Assembly: GCF_003725995.1 (NCBI RefSeq)
Contig: NZ_QIBX01000017.1
Coordinates: 1-64,000 of the forward strand
Reading direction: 5' to 3'
Length of the DNA stretch: 64,000 bases
Origin: Slackia equolifaciens
GTDB taxonomy: Bacteria > Actinomycetota > Coriobacteriia > Coriobacteriales > Eggerthellaceae
The notes beneath the pieces are model-generated. The model searched no databases. It was not told the origin of the DNA and was given only the letters and a program-made list of their open reading frames with translations. Of this stretch, positions 53,346 through 62,268 are shown piece after piece; within the stretch, counting starts at the first letter, position 1; the number at the start of each line of letters is the position of its first letter. The translations under genes were made by a program, and so were the position numbers.

Positions 53346-54248
53346 ATGAAAAAGCCATTCCCGCATCTCGTTTTACTGCTTGTCGTCGTTTTTGCCTGCG
53401 GCTGCGCCCTCGCCGCGTGCTCGTCGTCCCCCGCTCAAGAATCTTCTTCCGCTGACTCCGCCGACGGCGGCGCCTCGTCGGGGACCGAATTCGAATCCAC
53501 GGCCATGGTGGTCGCGTATGGCGACGGGGATCTGCTCTTCTTCGATCAGGAGAACGACGGCCCCTATGCTCCCGGTCTCGAAAACGCTGAAATCATCGGG
53601 CTCGACGGAGCGCCCATGCGCCCGCAGGATTTGACGTCCGGCAACATCGTGCGCGTGACGGGCGACGGCATCATGCTCGAGAGCTATCCGGGGCAGTACC
53701 CGGGCATCACGAAAGTGGAGGTCATCGAAGAGGGGAGCCCCTCCGATGCCGACCGCTACGATGAAGTCATCGCGCAGATCTGGCAGCCGCGCGATCCTAC
53801 GGAGCCTGCGCATGCGACTCTCGAGTACGCGACCGATCTTGCCGCTGTCGCGCTGTTCCCTTTGACGTGCGGCTACGAATGGAGCTATGAGAAAGACGGC
53901 GAGGTGTCTACGGTCAGCGTGGACGCTGCGACCCCTGTGCAATATGCGGTCGATGATCTTCCCGACGCGCGCATCGAATCGTCCTTAAATGCGACGGTCT
54001 CCTTCGATATCACGCCTATGGACGTAAGCGTGGTCAGATGGGAAGAGGTGGCTGTCGAGAAGGCGGCCCAGGAAGCTGGCTCGGCGCAGGGCGTCGACGA
54101 AGCGTCCGTCGCAAGCGAATCGGTGGATGTACAGCTGGCAGATGGGCGTGCGTCGTTCGCTATCGAACCGGGGTGGCGATATGAAATCGACGCTCAATTC
54201 AAGCAGGGGTCGGTGGGATACGCGTTTGTTGCGCTTCAACCCCGATAG
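53346..54248 (+). CDS. Hypothetical lipoprotein
   Basis: A 300-residue exported lipoprotein. Its signal is MKK, then a hydrophobic core, then the lipobox LAAC, with lipid-modified Cys at 24. A Ser/Asp/Gly-rich spacer follows, then a beta-rich first domain (about 45-125) that resembles the OB-like DUF3221 fold found in secreted lipoproteins, and a second part (130-300) of unknown family. It is one of the few exported proteins here. AAAGGA lies 5 bases before ATG 53346. Confidence 0.75.
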   Translation: MKKPFPHLVLLLVVVFACGCALAACSSSPAQESSSADSADGGASSGTEFESTAMVVAYGDGDLLFFDQENDGPYAPGLENAEIIGLDGAPMRPQDLTSGNIVRVTGDGIMLESYPGQYPGITKVEVIEEGSPSDADRYDEVIAQIWQPRDPTEPAHATLEYATDLAAVALFPLTCGYEWSYEKDGEVSTVSVDAATPVQYAVDDLPDARIESSLNATVSFDITPMDVSVVRWEEVAVEKAAQEAGSAQGVDEASVASESVDVQLADGRASFAIEPGWRYEIDAQFKQGSVGYAFVALQPR

Positions 54249-54275
54249 AATGGGTGTACGCTGACGGGGCGCCTC

Positions 54276-54318
54276 GCCGAGGGGCTGGCCGTCTCCCATA
54301 ACCGGCCAGCCCCTCGGC
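54276..54318. terminator. Perfect 15-bp hairpin between convergent genes
   Basis: GCCGAGGGGCTGGCC (54276-54290) pairs exactly with GGCCAGCCCCTCGGC (54304-54318) around a 13-base loop. It lies between the lipoprotein gene and the converging ABC permease gene. It lacks a T-run on either strand and resembles the hairpin at 43499-43532. Confidence 0.6.
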
Positions 54319-54357
54319 GTATAATCAGCGGTCGTCATGCGCGCGGCCGTGCTTTCG

Positions 54358-54957
54358 CTACACGGCTTCGGCTCTCAGGGCGTCTACGATGCTTCCGGCC
54401 TGCGCTTTGCGGAGGGCGAACGCGACGCTTATCCCCAAGATGGTGAGCGTGACCGCGAACGCTGCCGCTACGTAGGCCCACGGCATGGTGAACGCGAGCG
54501 ACGAGAAGCTGAAGCTCGAGCCGTAGTAGATCACGTAGGTGACGGTAGCCGCCAGCACGAACCCGATGAGGAAGCCCTTCACGGCGAACCCGGCGCATTC
54601 GCACACGAGCATCTTCGCGAAGTCACGCTTGCCCATGCCAACGCTTTTGAGCACTGCGAATTCGCGCGTGCGCAGGATGATTGAGTTCGTAAGCGTGTTG
54701 AATACATTGGCCACGGCTACGAGCGCGGTGATCAGACTGAACAGCAGCACGAACAGCTGGATGGCCTGGGCGAGCATGCGCATGTTTTCGCCCGATGCGG
54801 CGCTGTCGAACACGTCAATGCGTATATCCTCGCCCTGCTTTTGAGCGGCTATCTTGCGGAGTGCCTGCGTGGCGGTTGCATGGTCGTTTGCGTTGAGCAG
54901 CACGTTCGCGAACGTGAAGCCGAGCATGCGCTGCAAGCCGTTAGCGGCCGACGCGTC
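54358..54957 (-). pseudogene. C-terminal FtsX domain of the ABC permease, separated by an in-frame TAA
   Basis: These codons continue the permease frame without any shift directly after the TAA at 54958-54960. They encode the last 199 residues: the end of the extracellular domain (DASAANGLQRMLGF), then a FtsX-type three-helix domain (FSLITALVAVANVFNTLTNS, REFAVLKSVGMGKRDFAKML) that MacB/FtsX permeases need. There is no independent ribosome site; a TTG at 54936 would give 192 residues. The codons downstream of the stop show no further damage, which suggests a recent mutation, a sequencing error or read-through. Confidence 0.75.
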
Positions 54958-57501
54958 TTAGACACTTTCGGGCATGATGAGTACGGGGTAGTGCGCCAGG
55001 GCGTTGATGGAGTACATGCTGGAAGGAATCTGCTCCTCGCTTACCGTGCCCACCACGTCCACCTGGAGCGTGGGCGTGTCGGCGGGCAGCTCGCGCGCCT
55101 CGGTCTCGCCCGTCTCGGTGTTGAGGTAGAGCGTCTCCAGCTCGCCGTCTTGGCCTTCCACGAGACCCCAGGTGTTCCAGGTGTCGTCGGGGTTATCATC
55201 GATCAGATCGTAGAGCGTGACCGTGCCCGTGTTGGAAATGGCTCGCATGTCAAGGTAGCGTCCGTCCTCGGATTGGCCGCGATAGGCGTCAAGCCCCAGG
55301 GCTTTCGGATGCTCGGCGTCGTCGAACTGAGCGGGGTCAACGCCCACGCGCTCGGCCAGCGCGTCGAAGGTCGCATCGTCCAGGTAGAAGGTGGTCAGGT
55401 TCTGCACGTAGTCGCCGGCCTTCGTGTAGGCGGAGGGCACCCAATTGGCGCTTGTGGTGTCGAATTTGGAGTCGTACACCTCGCGCGCCTCGGGGTCCAG
55501 CATGCTGGCGGGCACGAAACCCTGTGCTTCGCCCTGCTTCACGACACCCGCCAGCTCGGTGCCTTCCACCTTGGCGGCTTCCTGCTTGAAATTGTCCATA
55601 GAGCTGAGATAAGAGTCGAACGCCTCAGGCGTCAAACTCCAGGTAGGGGAGCCGTTGTAGCTGAAGGTGGCCAGGATGTCGGCATCGTTGCCCGAGCCGT
55701 TGGTGGCCTTTGCCTGCCCGACGAAGGGGTCCATGTAGAGCTTCACGCTTCCGCACACGATGAGCAGCAGCATGCTCATGGCAAGCGACGCTACCACCAC
55801 GCGGCCCCGGCTCGAGGCGCGTTCGCGGCTGCGCTTAGCGAGCACGCCCGGCAGCCCGAAGAGACGTCCTGCGATGCCGCGGTGTAGGGCGAACGAGCCG
55901 GCACCGGCGTACGCCGCTTGCATGCCCTGCTGTTGCGCAAGGCTGCGCACCTCGTTAACCTCCTTGCGCTGGCGTCGCAACGCGCGCCGCGTCAGGCGCA
56001 CGTCCTGCGTTTGGTGGATGGCGTCCACGGCGCTCACGCGGGAGGCGCGAAGGGCGGGAATCCAGGCGCTCACCAGCAGGATGACCAGCGAGAACAGGGC
56101 GCAGCCTACGAGTGCTGCGGGGCTCACCGTGAAGGGGATGCCTCCTTCGAGGGCGATGGCGCTGCCCAGCGCGTCGGAGGTGAAGTGGAGCGTGACGGCC
56201 ACGCCTACAACGCCCAGCGCGATGCCCACCGGGATGCCGATGATTCCCAGCGCGAGAGCCTCGAACAGCACCGAGCGTCGCAGCTGGCGCTTGGATGCGC
56301 CGATAGAGGAGAGCATGCCAAATTGGCGCGTGCGCTCGGCCACGCTGATGGAGAACGAGTTGTAAATGAGCGACACGCCGGCGGCTGCCACTACCACGGC
56401 AAGCGTGGCGGCGATGATAAAGAGCGAATCGAACACGGCGCGATCTTCGGGCATGCCCTGGTAGCGTAGTAAGTTGGTATGGAGGAGCGGGTCGTTGCCA
56501 AGGCCGGCGTTGGCGGCAAGGGCCTCGAGGTCGGCGCGCGAGCTGAGGTTCTGCGTGGCGAGATAGGCGCTTACGATGGGCGTGGGGCCGGATTTGATTG
56601 CGGCGGCGCCCGCTGCGCCTGTGCCGTTCGAGGCGTTCGCCTCTTGCGTGCCGGATGCGGCGGCTTGTGCGTCGGTGGCGGGCGCGGTGATGCCGATGAG
56701 CCCGGCACCGGTGGCTACGAAGTCGTTGCCGTAGAATGAGCCGAGGTCGCTATAGAATCCCACGACCGTGAAGGTGCGCGACTGCGTATGCGCAAGGCGC
56801 TCTTCCGGGATGCCTATCTTTTGGGCGTCATCGGGGCTCGTGTACGAAGTGCCGCAATCCAGACGCATGTCTTCGCCGGACTCGGCATCAGCGCGCACGC
56901 GCTCGCCGAGGTCTAGGGTCACAGTGCTTCCTATTTGGATGTTCTTGCCCTGCACGCCGGAGGGGCCGGATGCGTTCTCGTCTTGTGCGTCGAATGGTTC
57001 ATCCCCGGGATTCGAGCCTTTCTCTGTGTTCGTTTCGCCGAGGGTTTCGCCTTGGAGCATGCTAGGTAGCACGATTTCATCAGGCGTCTCGGCCGCGCGG
57101 CCTTCCGTGACGGCAGGCACGAGGGTCAGCGGCGCGCCGCCCGCGTCGAAGGAGCCCTTGGCGGCAAAGGGGGCGGTCTTCACGGTGAGGTATCCGCCGA
57201 ACAGCTCTTGTTCATGCTCGCTAAAAGCGGCCGAACCCAGCTCATAACTTGTGGCCAAATCGGCTACGTCGTCGTTTTGCTCGAGTGCGGCCAGCGAATC
57301 GTCCGATACGTTGCTTGCATAAATTTGCCACGAGCCCTCGGATTCGAGCGTGCGTTGGTAGAGGCCAGCGTTCAGGCTGGTCAGTGTCGTAAAGATGGCG
57401 GTGATGAGCGCGCAGGAAAGCGCGATTCCGATGACGGAGACGATGGTGCGCACGCGGTTCTTGGCAAGCGAGCGCAGCGTGAAATTGCTCATGACGCTCA
57501 T
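54958..57501 (-). CDS. FtsX/MacB-type ABC transporter permease, interrupted at codon 848
   Basis: 847 codons of a large permease. An N-terminal helix (about 20-42) precedes a first extracellular MacB-type domain. A FtsX module with three helices lies around 360-490 (RTRQFGMLSSIGASKRQLRR is the typical cytoplasmic coupling segment), then a further transmembrane segment near 570-590 and a second extracellular domain to 847. The final FtsX domain lies beyond the in-frame TAA (previous entry), so the intended protein is about 1047 residues. ATG 57501 overlaps the ATPase gene by ATGA. It is probably part of a peptide-antibiotic or lipoprotein-handling exporter controlled by the adjacent two-component system. 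Confidence 0.8.
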   Translation of the reverse strand: MSVMSNFTLRSLAKNRVRTIVSVIGIALSCALITAIFTTLTSLNAGLYQRTLESEGSWQIYASNVSDDSLAALEQNDDVADLATSYELGSAAFSEHEQELFGGYLTVKTAPFAAKGSFDAGGAPLTLVPAVTEGRAAETPDEIVLPSMLQGETLGETNTEKGSNPGDEPFDAQDENASGPSGVQGKNIQIGSTVTLDLGERVRADAESGEDMRLDCGTSYTSPDDAQKIGIPEERLAHTQSRTFTVVGFYSDLGSFYGNDFVATGAGLIGITAPATDAQAAASGTQEANASNGTGAAGAAAIKSGPTPIVSAYLATQNLSSRADLEALAANAGLGNDPLLHTNLLRYQGMPEDRAVFDSLFIIAATLAVVVAAAGVSLIYNSFSISVAERTRQFGMLSSIGASKRQLRRSVLFEALALGIIGIPVGIALGVVGVAVTLHFTSDALGSAIALEGGIPFTVSPAALVGCALFSLVILLVSAWIPALRASRVSAVDAIHQTQDVRLTRRALRRQRKEVNEVRSLAQQQGMQAAYAGAGSFALHRGIAGRLFGLPGVLAKRSRERASSRGRVVVASLAMSMLLLIVCGSVKLYMDPFVGQAKATNGSGNDADILATFSYNGSPTWSLTPEAFDSYLSSMDNFKQEAAKVEGTELAGVVKQGEAQGFVPASMLDPEAREVYDSKFDTTSANWVPSAYTKAGDYVQNLTTFYLDDATFDALAERVGVDPAQFDDAEHPKALGLDAYRGQSEDGRYLDMRAISNTGTVTLYDLIDDNPDDTWNTWGLVEGQDGELETLYLNTETGETEARELPADTPTLQVDVVGTVSEEQIPSSMYSINALAHYPVLIMPESV

Positions 57502-58181
57502 TTGCGGATCCTTTCGTCGCGCACGATGCGGCCATCTTCTATGGCAACGATGCGATCGGCGGTCAGGGCGATGTCTTCATCGTGGGTGATTACCACGAGC
57601 GTCTGCCCGAGCTGTTTGTTCGAGCTGCGCAGAAGCGCCATGATGTCGCGGCTGTTGCGGGAGTCGAGGTTGCCCGTGGGCTCGTCTGCGAGCACTACCG
57701 CGGGCGCGTTCATGAGCGCGCGTCCAATGGCTACGCGCTGCTGCTGCCCGCCCGACAGCTGATTAGGCAGGTGCGCTTCGCATCCTTCCAAGCCAAGCGA
57801 TTTGATGAGCCACTGAAGTCGCTCGCCGTTCACCTGCCGGCCGTCGAGCGCAACGGGCAGAGTCATGTTTTCCACGACGTTGAGCACGGGAATCAGGTTG
57901 TAGAACTGGTAGACGAGGCCCACTTCGCGGCGGCGGAACACCGCCAGCTGCTCGTCGGAGCGGGCGTACACGTCCTCGCCTTTGAGGCGCACGGTGCCCG
58001 ATGTGGGCCTGTCGACGCCGCCCATCAGGTGCAGCAAGGTCGATTTGCCGGAGCCCGATGAACCTACGATGGCGACGAATTCGCCCTCGGCTATGGAGAG
58101 CGTGACGTCGTTGAGCGCGCAGGTGGCGGCCTCGCCCGTACCATAGATTTTGCTCAGGTGCGACACGGTAAGGATGTCCAT
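57498..58181 (-). CDS. ABC transporter ATP-binding protein (MacB/LolD family)
   Basis: A 227-residue ATPase partner of the FtsX-type permease. Walker A GSSGSGKST (about 38-46), the Q-loop, signature LSGGQQQRVAIGRAL (about 141-155) and Walker B VVLADEPTGNLDS (about 161-173) are complete, with the NLDSRN variant typical of this family. ATG 58181 follows AAAGG. Upstream is an operator-like palindrome at 58275-58296. Confidence 0.93.
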   Translation of the reverse strand: MDILTVSHLSKIYGTGEAATCALNDVTLSIAEGEFVAIVGSSGSGKSTLLHLMGGVDRPTSGTVRLKGEDVYARSDEQLAVFRRREVGLVYQFYNLIPVLNVVENMTLPVALDGRQVNGERLQWLIKSLGLEGCEAHLPNQLSGGQQQRVAIGRALMNAPAVVLADEPTGNLDSRNSRDIMALLRSSNKQLGQTLVVITHDEDIALTADRIVAIEDGRIVRDERIRK

Positions 58182-58274
58182 GGTGATGCCTTTCTCGTAT
58201 GCCGGATGGCGCACGTGCGGTAGCGGTCTGCCTGAATACAGTGTCGCAGGCGGGTCTTTCTATGGCGTGACGCA

Positions 58275-58296
58275 AAAGTGACTATCCTGTCACTTT
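58275..58296 (-). promoter_or_regulatory. Operator-like palindrome upstream of the ABC transporter genes
   Basis: AAAGTGAC (58275-58282) and GTCACTTT (58289-58296) form a perfect 8-bp inverted repeat with 6-base spacer. It lies about 95 bases upstream of the ATPase start and downstream of the histidine kinase gene, where an OmpR-family regulator would be expected to bind. The rest of 58182-58505 has no gene. Confidence 0.55.
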
Positions 58297-58505
58297 GAGG
58301 GTATGGAACGTACGTGCAGCGACGGCGATTTCCAACGTGGAAGGCGTGGACTGCAGGATCGAGTGGCGTGCGCGCCGCGTGATGCTTGTTGCCGGATTTC
58401 GGGGCGACCGCACATGCGGAAGGGGATACCGCGTGCCGGGTCTTGGGTTGCCCGTTGGCGGATTCGTCGACCAGGTGCGCACGTCTGTGCAGGGTTCTTC
58501 AGGCG

Positions 58506-59609
58506 CTATACCGTCAGCTTGGGGAACACGATGTCGAAACGTGCTCCGCCATGGGCGGCGTTTGTGGCGCGTATGCTTCCGCCCTGGGCGTTGACGAGCG
58601 CCTGCGCAAGCGAGAGCCCGATGCCGAAGCCTTTTGGTCGCATGACGGTTTCATAGTCGGCGGCCGTGCCGGCATCGTCGCTCTCCGTTCCCGCGCTTCC
58701 GCGATAGAAGCGCTCGAAGATGTGGGGCAAATCGGCTTGCGCAATGCCTGGACCGCTATCGGAGATGCAAAATCGGCAAGCCACTGCGTCTTCGCTCGCC
58801 TCTACGCGCACTGTTCCGCCGGCGGGCGTATGCTCCATGCAGTTCTTCAGCACGTTGGACAGGCTCTCTGCCGTCCATGCCGCATCGCCGGCGAATCTCG
58901 TTTCGGGCGCCACGCGGATTTCGCATGTGACGTCGTTCAGGTCGAAGGCGACAGCGAGAGGCTCCACGGCGGCGCGCACCACGTCTGCAGCGCTTGTGAC
59001 CTGGGAAGTGAGCTTGATGGCTCCGGCATCTATGCGCGCGATCTTGAGAAGCGAGGTGACGAGCCACGATACGCGGTCGATGAGCGACTCGAGCTCGCGA
59101 AGCTTCTTGGCTCGCTCGCGCGCGTCGCTCGACCGTTCGATTACGGGCACCATCAGCTCCGCGGCGGTAAGGGGCGTGCGAATCTGGTGGGATATATCGG
59201 CGAGCGCGTTTGCCAACGCACGCTTCTCTGCCGCAAGATCTTCAGCGGTTTTAGAAAGACGGGCGCAGACCTTGCCCACTTCGTTGCGTAAAACCGCTAC
59301 ATCTCCCTCTCGATAATCGGATATGATAAGCGGCCTTCCCTCGTGGAGCACGGCATCTATCTCAGCAGAAAGGCGCGATATCTCTTCGTAGCGCTGATAC
59401 GAGAAGATGCAGAACAGCAGCGTTGCCGCAAGGCCGGTTGCCAGGGAAGATGCGCCGACAAGAAGGGCGGGAGAGAGGGAGCCGTACATGCGCGCGCCCG
59501 GTGCGAAAGCGCCTGCAGCAAAGGAAGCGACGAGGGCGATTGCGATGCTTGATCCTAGAATGCATGCGGCCTGTTTGGGAAAGACGGGGTTTCGCATCAA
59601 CGTTTCCAC
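58506..59609 (-). CDS. Sensor histidine kinase
   Basis: A 367-residue membrane kinase with two N-terminal helices and a very short extracellular loop, then a HisKA domain with the phosphoacceptor in ISHQIRTPLTAAEL, and the HATPase domain (N-box NVLKNCMEHTPAGG, G1 DSGPGIAQADLPHIFERFYRG, G2 GFGIGLSLAQAL). The tiny sensor loop is like the intramembrane-sensing BceS/VanS-type kinases that respond through an ABC permease. GTG 59609 is chosen because AAAAGGAGCGATC precedes it. The gene follows its response regulator after 84 bases. Confidence 0.88.
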   Translation of the reverse strand: METLMRNPVFPKQAACILGSSIAIALVASFAAGAFAPGARMYGSLSPALLVGASSLATGLAATLLFCIFSYQRYEEISRLSAEIDAVLHEGRPLIISDYREGDVAVLRNEVGKVCARLSKTAEDLAAEKRALANALADISHQIRTPLTAAELMVPVIERSSDARERAKKLRELESLIDRVSWLVTSLLKIARIDAGAIKLTSQVTSAADVVRAAVEPLAVAFDLNDVTCEIRVAPETRFAGDAAWTAESLSNVLKNCMEHTPAGGTVRVEASEDAVACRFCISDSGPGIAQADLPHIFERFYRGSAGTESDDAGTAADYETVMRPKGFGIGLSLAQALVNAQGGSIRATNAAHGGARFDIVFPKLTV

Positions 59610-59693
59610 GATCGCTCCTTTTTGCAGAGAATCCGTTTTCGCATCGGAGCGCGGGGTTTTCCGCCAACTCCTTCTTGTATGGCTCATTCGAAG

Positions 59694-60371
59694 CTAACCT
59701 TGAGCTTTGTATCCCAATCCTCGCACGGTTACGATGCGCTGCGGATTCGCCGGATCGTCTTCGATCTTCTCGCGCAGGCGCTTGATGTAGACGGTGATGG
59801 CGTTGTCCGATACATATTCGCCGCCGGAGTCCCATAGGGCGTCGCGTACGGCATCGCGCGTGAGCACCTTGCCGATGTTTTGGGCGAACACGAGCAGCAA
59901 GCGGTACTCAAGTGCCGAGAGGGCCAGTTCGCGGCCGCCTTTGTATGCCATGGCGGTTGCGGGATTGACCTCGACGTCTCCGATCCTTAATGGCTCGCGG
60001 GCGTACTCGGGCTGGGCTCGACGAGCGGCGGCATGAATGCGCGCCAAGAGCTCTCGGGCGCGGAAGGGCTTGGCTATGTAGTCTGCGGCGCCCATGTCAA
60101 GGCCGGCAACGGTGCTGAACTCGTCGTCCGATGCCGTGAGAAAGATCACGGGCATGGCAGGGGTTATCTCACGCGCGGCGGCGCACACCCCGAACCCCGT
60201 GCCTTGACGCAGCGTCACGTCGAGCAAGGCAAGGTCGAAGGTGCGCGAGGACAAAAGCCCGACTGCCTCATCTTGCCGGGAGGCCGCTGTGACCTCGTGC
60301 CCCTCGGTTTGAAGCAATGCCGAAAGCGCATCCACGATTGCTGCGTCATCTTCCACGATGAGGATTCGCAT
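59694..60371 (-). CDS. OmpR-family response regulator
   Basis: A 225-residue regulator. The receiver domain (1-118) has the acidic pocket EDD (8-10), phosphorylated Asp in LALLDVTLRQG (about 52), and Lys in IAKPFRARELL. The C-terminal winged helix (about 130-222) shows the typical SALEYRLLLVFAQN and VTVRGLGYKA. It starts 1 base after the GNAT stop, so both genes are one transcript. It probably controls the ABC genes downstream. Confidence 0.93.
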   Translation of the reverse strand: MRILIVEDDAAIVDALSALLQTEGHEVTAASRQDEAVGLLSSRTFDLALLDVTLRQGTGFGVCAAAREITPAMPVIFLTASDDEFSTVAGLDMGAADYIAKPFRARELLARIHAAARRAQPEYAREPLRIGDVEVNPATAMAYKGGRELALSALEYRLLLVFAQNIGKVLTRDAVRDALWDSGGEYVSDNAITVYIKRLREKIEDDPANPQRIVTVRGLGYKAQG

Positions 60372-60372
60372 G

Positions 60373-60948
60373 CTACAGCTCCAGCTTCATATAGACGGCC
60401 TCGGGAATAGGGTTGTCGTTGTATCGGGGGATGTCCTCAAAGCCAAAGGAGTGGTACATGGCGATGGCGGCCTGGAGCACGGGAAGCGTGTCTAGGTACA
60501 TGCACTCGTATCCCGCTTCGCGCGCTTCCTCTATGAGGCGCTGTACCAGACGTTTGCCTATGTGGTGCCCGCGATTGCCCGGCTTGACGTAGAGGCGTTT
60601 CATTTCACAGGCGTTTTGTTCGGGAAGCTCGGGCATGGGGCGCAACGCGATGCATCCTATAGCCGGTCCGCCGAAATGAGCAACGAATAATCGGCCCTGC
60701 GGCATGCCGTACTTGCGTCCTAGGTGGTCCAGCTCGTCATCGTAGCTTTGTCGGGCGAGGCATTCGTCGAGTCCGGTTTGTTCGGTTGCCAGCCAATCCA
60801 TGTATTCGATGATGAGCGCGCGCACCTCGTCAACCCGTTCGTACGCGGGTTCGATGACCAGTTCGCCGGTTTCGTGTTCGGGTTCGGACGCGTGGAGCGA
60901 TTTGCGCTCGGGTTCGATGGCCGCATTTTGAGGTTCGGGTACGTTCAT
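60373..60948 (-). CDS. GNAT-family N-acetyltransferase
   Basis: A 191-residue acetyltransferase with the acetyl-CoA-binding motif A sequence MKRLYVKPGNRGHHIGKRLV (about 121-140), followed by the late YHSFGFEDIPRY block typical of the family. Residues 1-45 form an acidic leader with repeated EPE words. It is first in the GNAT-regulator-kinase transcript, which suggests co-regulation with the stress response, but its substrate is unknown. ATG 60948 has only a weak purine-rich site. Confidence 0.83.
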   Translation of the reverse strand: MNVPEPQNAAIEPERKSLHASEPEHETGELVIEPAYERVDEVRALIIEYMDWLATEQTGLDECLARQSYDDELDHLGRKYGMPQGRLFVAHFGGPAIGCIALRPMPELPEQNACEMKRLYVKPGNRGHHIGKRLVQRLIEEAREAGYECMYLDTLPVLQAAIAMYHSFGFEDIPRYNDNPIPEAVYMKLEL

Positions 60949-61091
60949 GATGCTTCTTTCCACGTTGTTTGCACGCAGGAAGCATTGTATCGCGCGCGGC
61001 GGCGTCCAACATTGCAGTTTCGTGACGCCTGAGATGCGGGGCATGGGGAACGAAGGGGCGTATTGCGCGGATATAAGATGGAGCGCGTTGT

Positions 61092-61481
61092 CTAGCCGAG
61101 TGCGTCTAGGGCGATATCCAGGGCCGTGTCGCCGCCGAAAAAGCCGGCAACCGTGGGGGCGTACTTGCCGATCCATGCGCTAGATGCGGTTGGGTCGGCG
61201 TCTTCGTCTGCCTGGGTGGAGCCGTCCGGCGGTTCGGGTGCGTCTGGCGCATCGGGCGCCTCCGGAGAGGCGAGGTCCATGAGCGTGTTCAGCAGGGGAA
61301 TCTCTTCGGGGCTCTCAATCACGCTGGTGCCCAGCTGCACGGTACCGCGGTCTGCGTCGACGTTCATCATGAAAACGCGCGGGTCGAATCCGCCGAGGGC
61401 AAACCCTGCGCCCATCAGCACGATTCCCAGCGCGACTAGCCCTGCCGATACGGCAAGAAGGGCGCTCTTTATATTGCTCAT
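61092..61481 (-). CDS. Hypothetical single-pass membrane protein of the PadR locus
   Basis: A 129-residue protein with one N-terminal transmembrane helix (about 5-30), the segment GGFDPRVFMMNVDADRGTVQ, an acidic Asp/Glu/Pro-rich stretch with APDAPD repeats (about 73-95) and a hydrophobic C-terminus. The N-terminal part resembles the start of DUF4097-type proteins that usually follow PadR and DUF1700 genes, but the beta-helix body is missing. It may be a shortened member. GAGGACCAGG precedes ATG 61481. Confidence 0.6.
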   Translation of the reverse strand: MSNIKSALLAVSAGLVALGIVLMGAGFALGGFDPRVFMMNVDADRGTVQLGTSVIESPEEIPLLNTLMDLASPEAPDAPDAPEPPDGSTQADEDADPTASSAWIGKYAPTVAGFFGGDTALDIALDALG

Positions 61482-61624
61482 TCCTGGTCCTCTCAATCTG
61501 GCAAGCAGATAACCTCGTCGGATGCTCATCTTTTCCTGATGCCGAAATTTGGCGCGGTGCACTTTTATGCCTTGGTAACGGAATCGCCATGGCGCGGTGC
61601 TTGGTGCGGGTTTCGGCGCATTGC

Positions 61625-62260
61625 CTAGGCCGTCTGCGCAGCGGACGAGCGTCGTGCGCCATCGGCTTCGCTGCCGCGCATTCTGACAAATGGCGACGTC
61701 ATCTTGCGCATCCATTCCCTTGAAAGACAAGCAAGCCGCTTCGTTGCCGCCAGAGAGATGTAGACCATCGCAATCCCAAGCCCCGCTCCGAACAGCCCGG
61801 CACCTGCTTCTGCCAGGGCAAACGGGATGTTGCCTGCCATGGCTCCCCAAAACGCGATAAGGACTCCGGCAGGAAGGGCCACGATGAGTGCCACCGCCAC
61901 GATCCACAGGCATGCCACCAGAATCCAGATGCAGGCATATACCGAAAGGGCTACGAATGCGAACGCGATAAGAAGCGGCACCCATACCACCGAGCCGAGA
62001 ATGATGAGCGTCCACATGAGAGCACGGCTTTTGCGACGCGTCTTGACTACCGCACGGGGGACGGCGGGCAAGTCGTCGAGGATGGCTTCTGCCGCCATGC
62101 CGGGCGACCCAAGGGCGTCCACGGCCTCCTCCTCGGTCATGCCGTCCTCGATGCGGTCGTCGATCATTTCGGCGTAGAACGTAAGCGATTCGGCTCGCGC
62201 GTCTTTGGGGAGGCATGCCAGCAGGGAGTCAAGGCGGGCGAGGTATTCTTACTTGTTCAT
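61625..62260 (-). pseudogene. DUF1700/HAAS membrane protein gene with TAA at codon 4
   Basis: From ATG 62260, preceded by an ideal AGGAG, the reading is Met-Asn-Lys-stop-Glu-Tyr-Leu-Ala-Arg-Leu. It then continues open for 207 codons as a normal DUF1700 protein: the HAAS helix domain (EYLARLDSLLACLP, MIDDRIEDGMTEEEAVDALG) and four or five membrane helices. DUF1700 proteins usually begin Met-Asn-Lys-Glu/Lys-Glu, so the TAA most likely replaced GAA or AAA. Translation from ATG 62167 would lack the first 31 residues and has no ribosome site. The order PadR-DUF1700-membrane protein is a known envelope-stress locus. Confidence 0.75.
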
Positions 62261-62268
62261 GATGGCTC

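Noticed and set aside
54958-62260. TAA reassigned to a sense codon in this organism
   Set aside because: TAA is the natural terminal codon of several genes here (ABC-F ATPase, aroA, cmk, ispH, pyrE), so the two interruptions are gene-specific.
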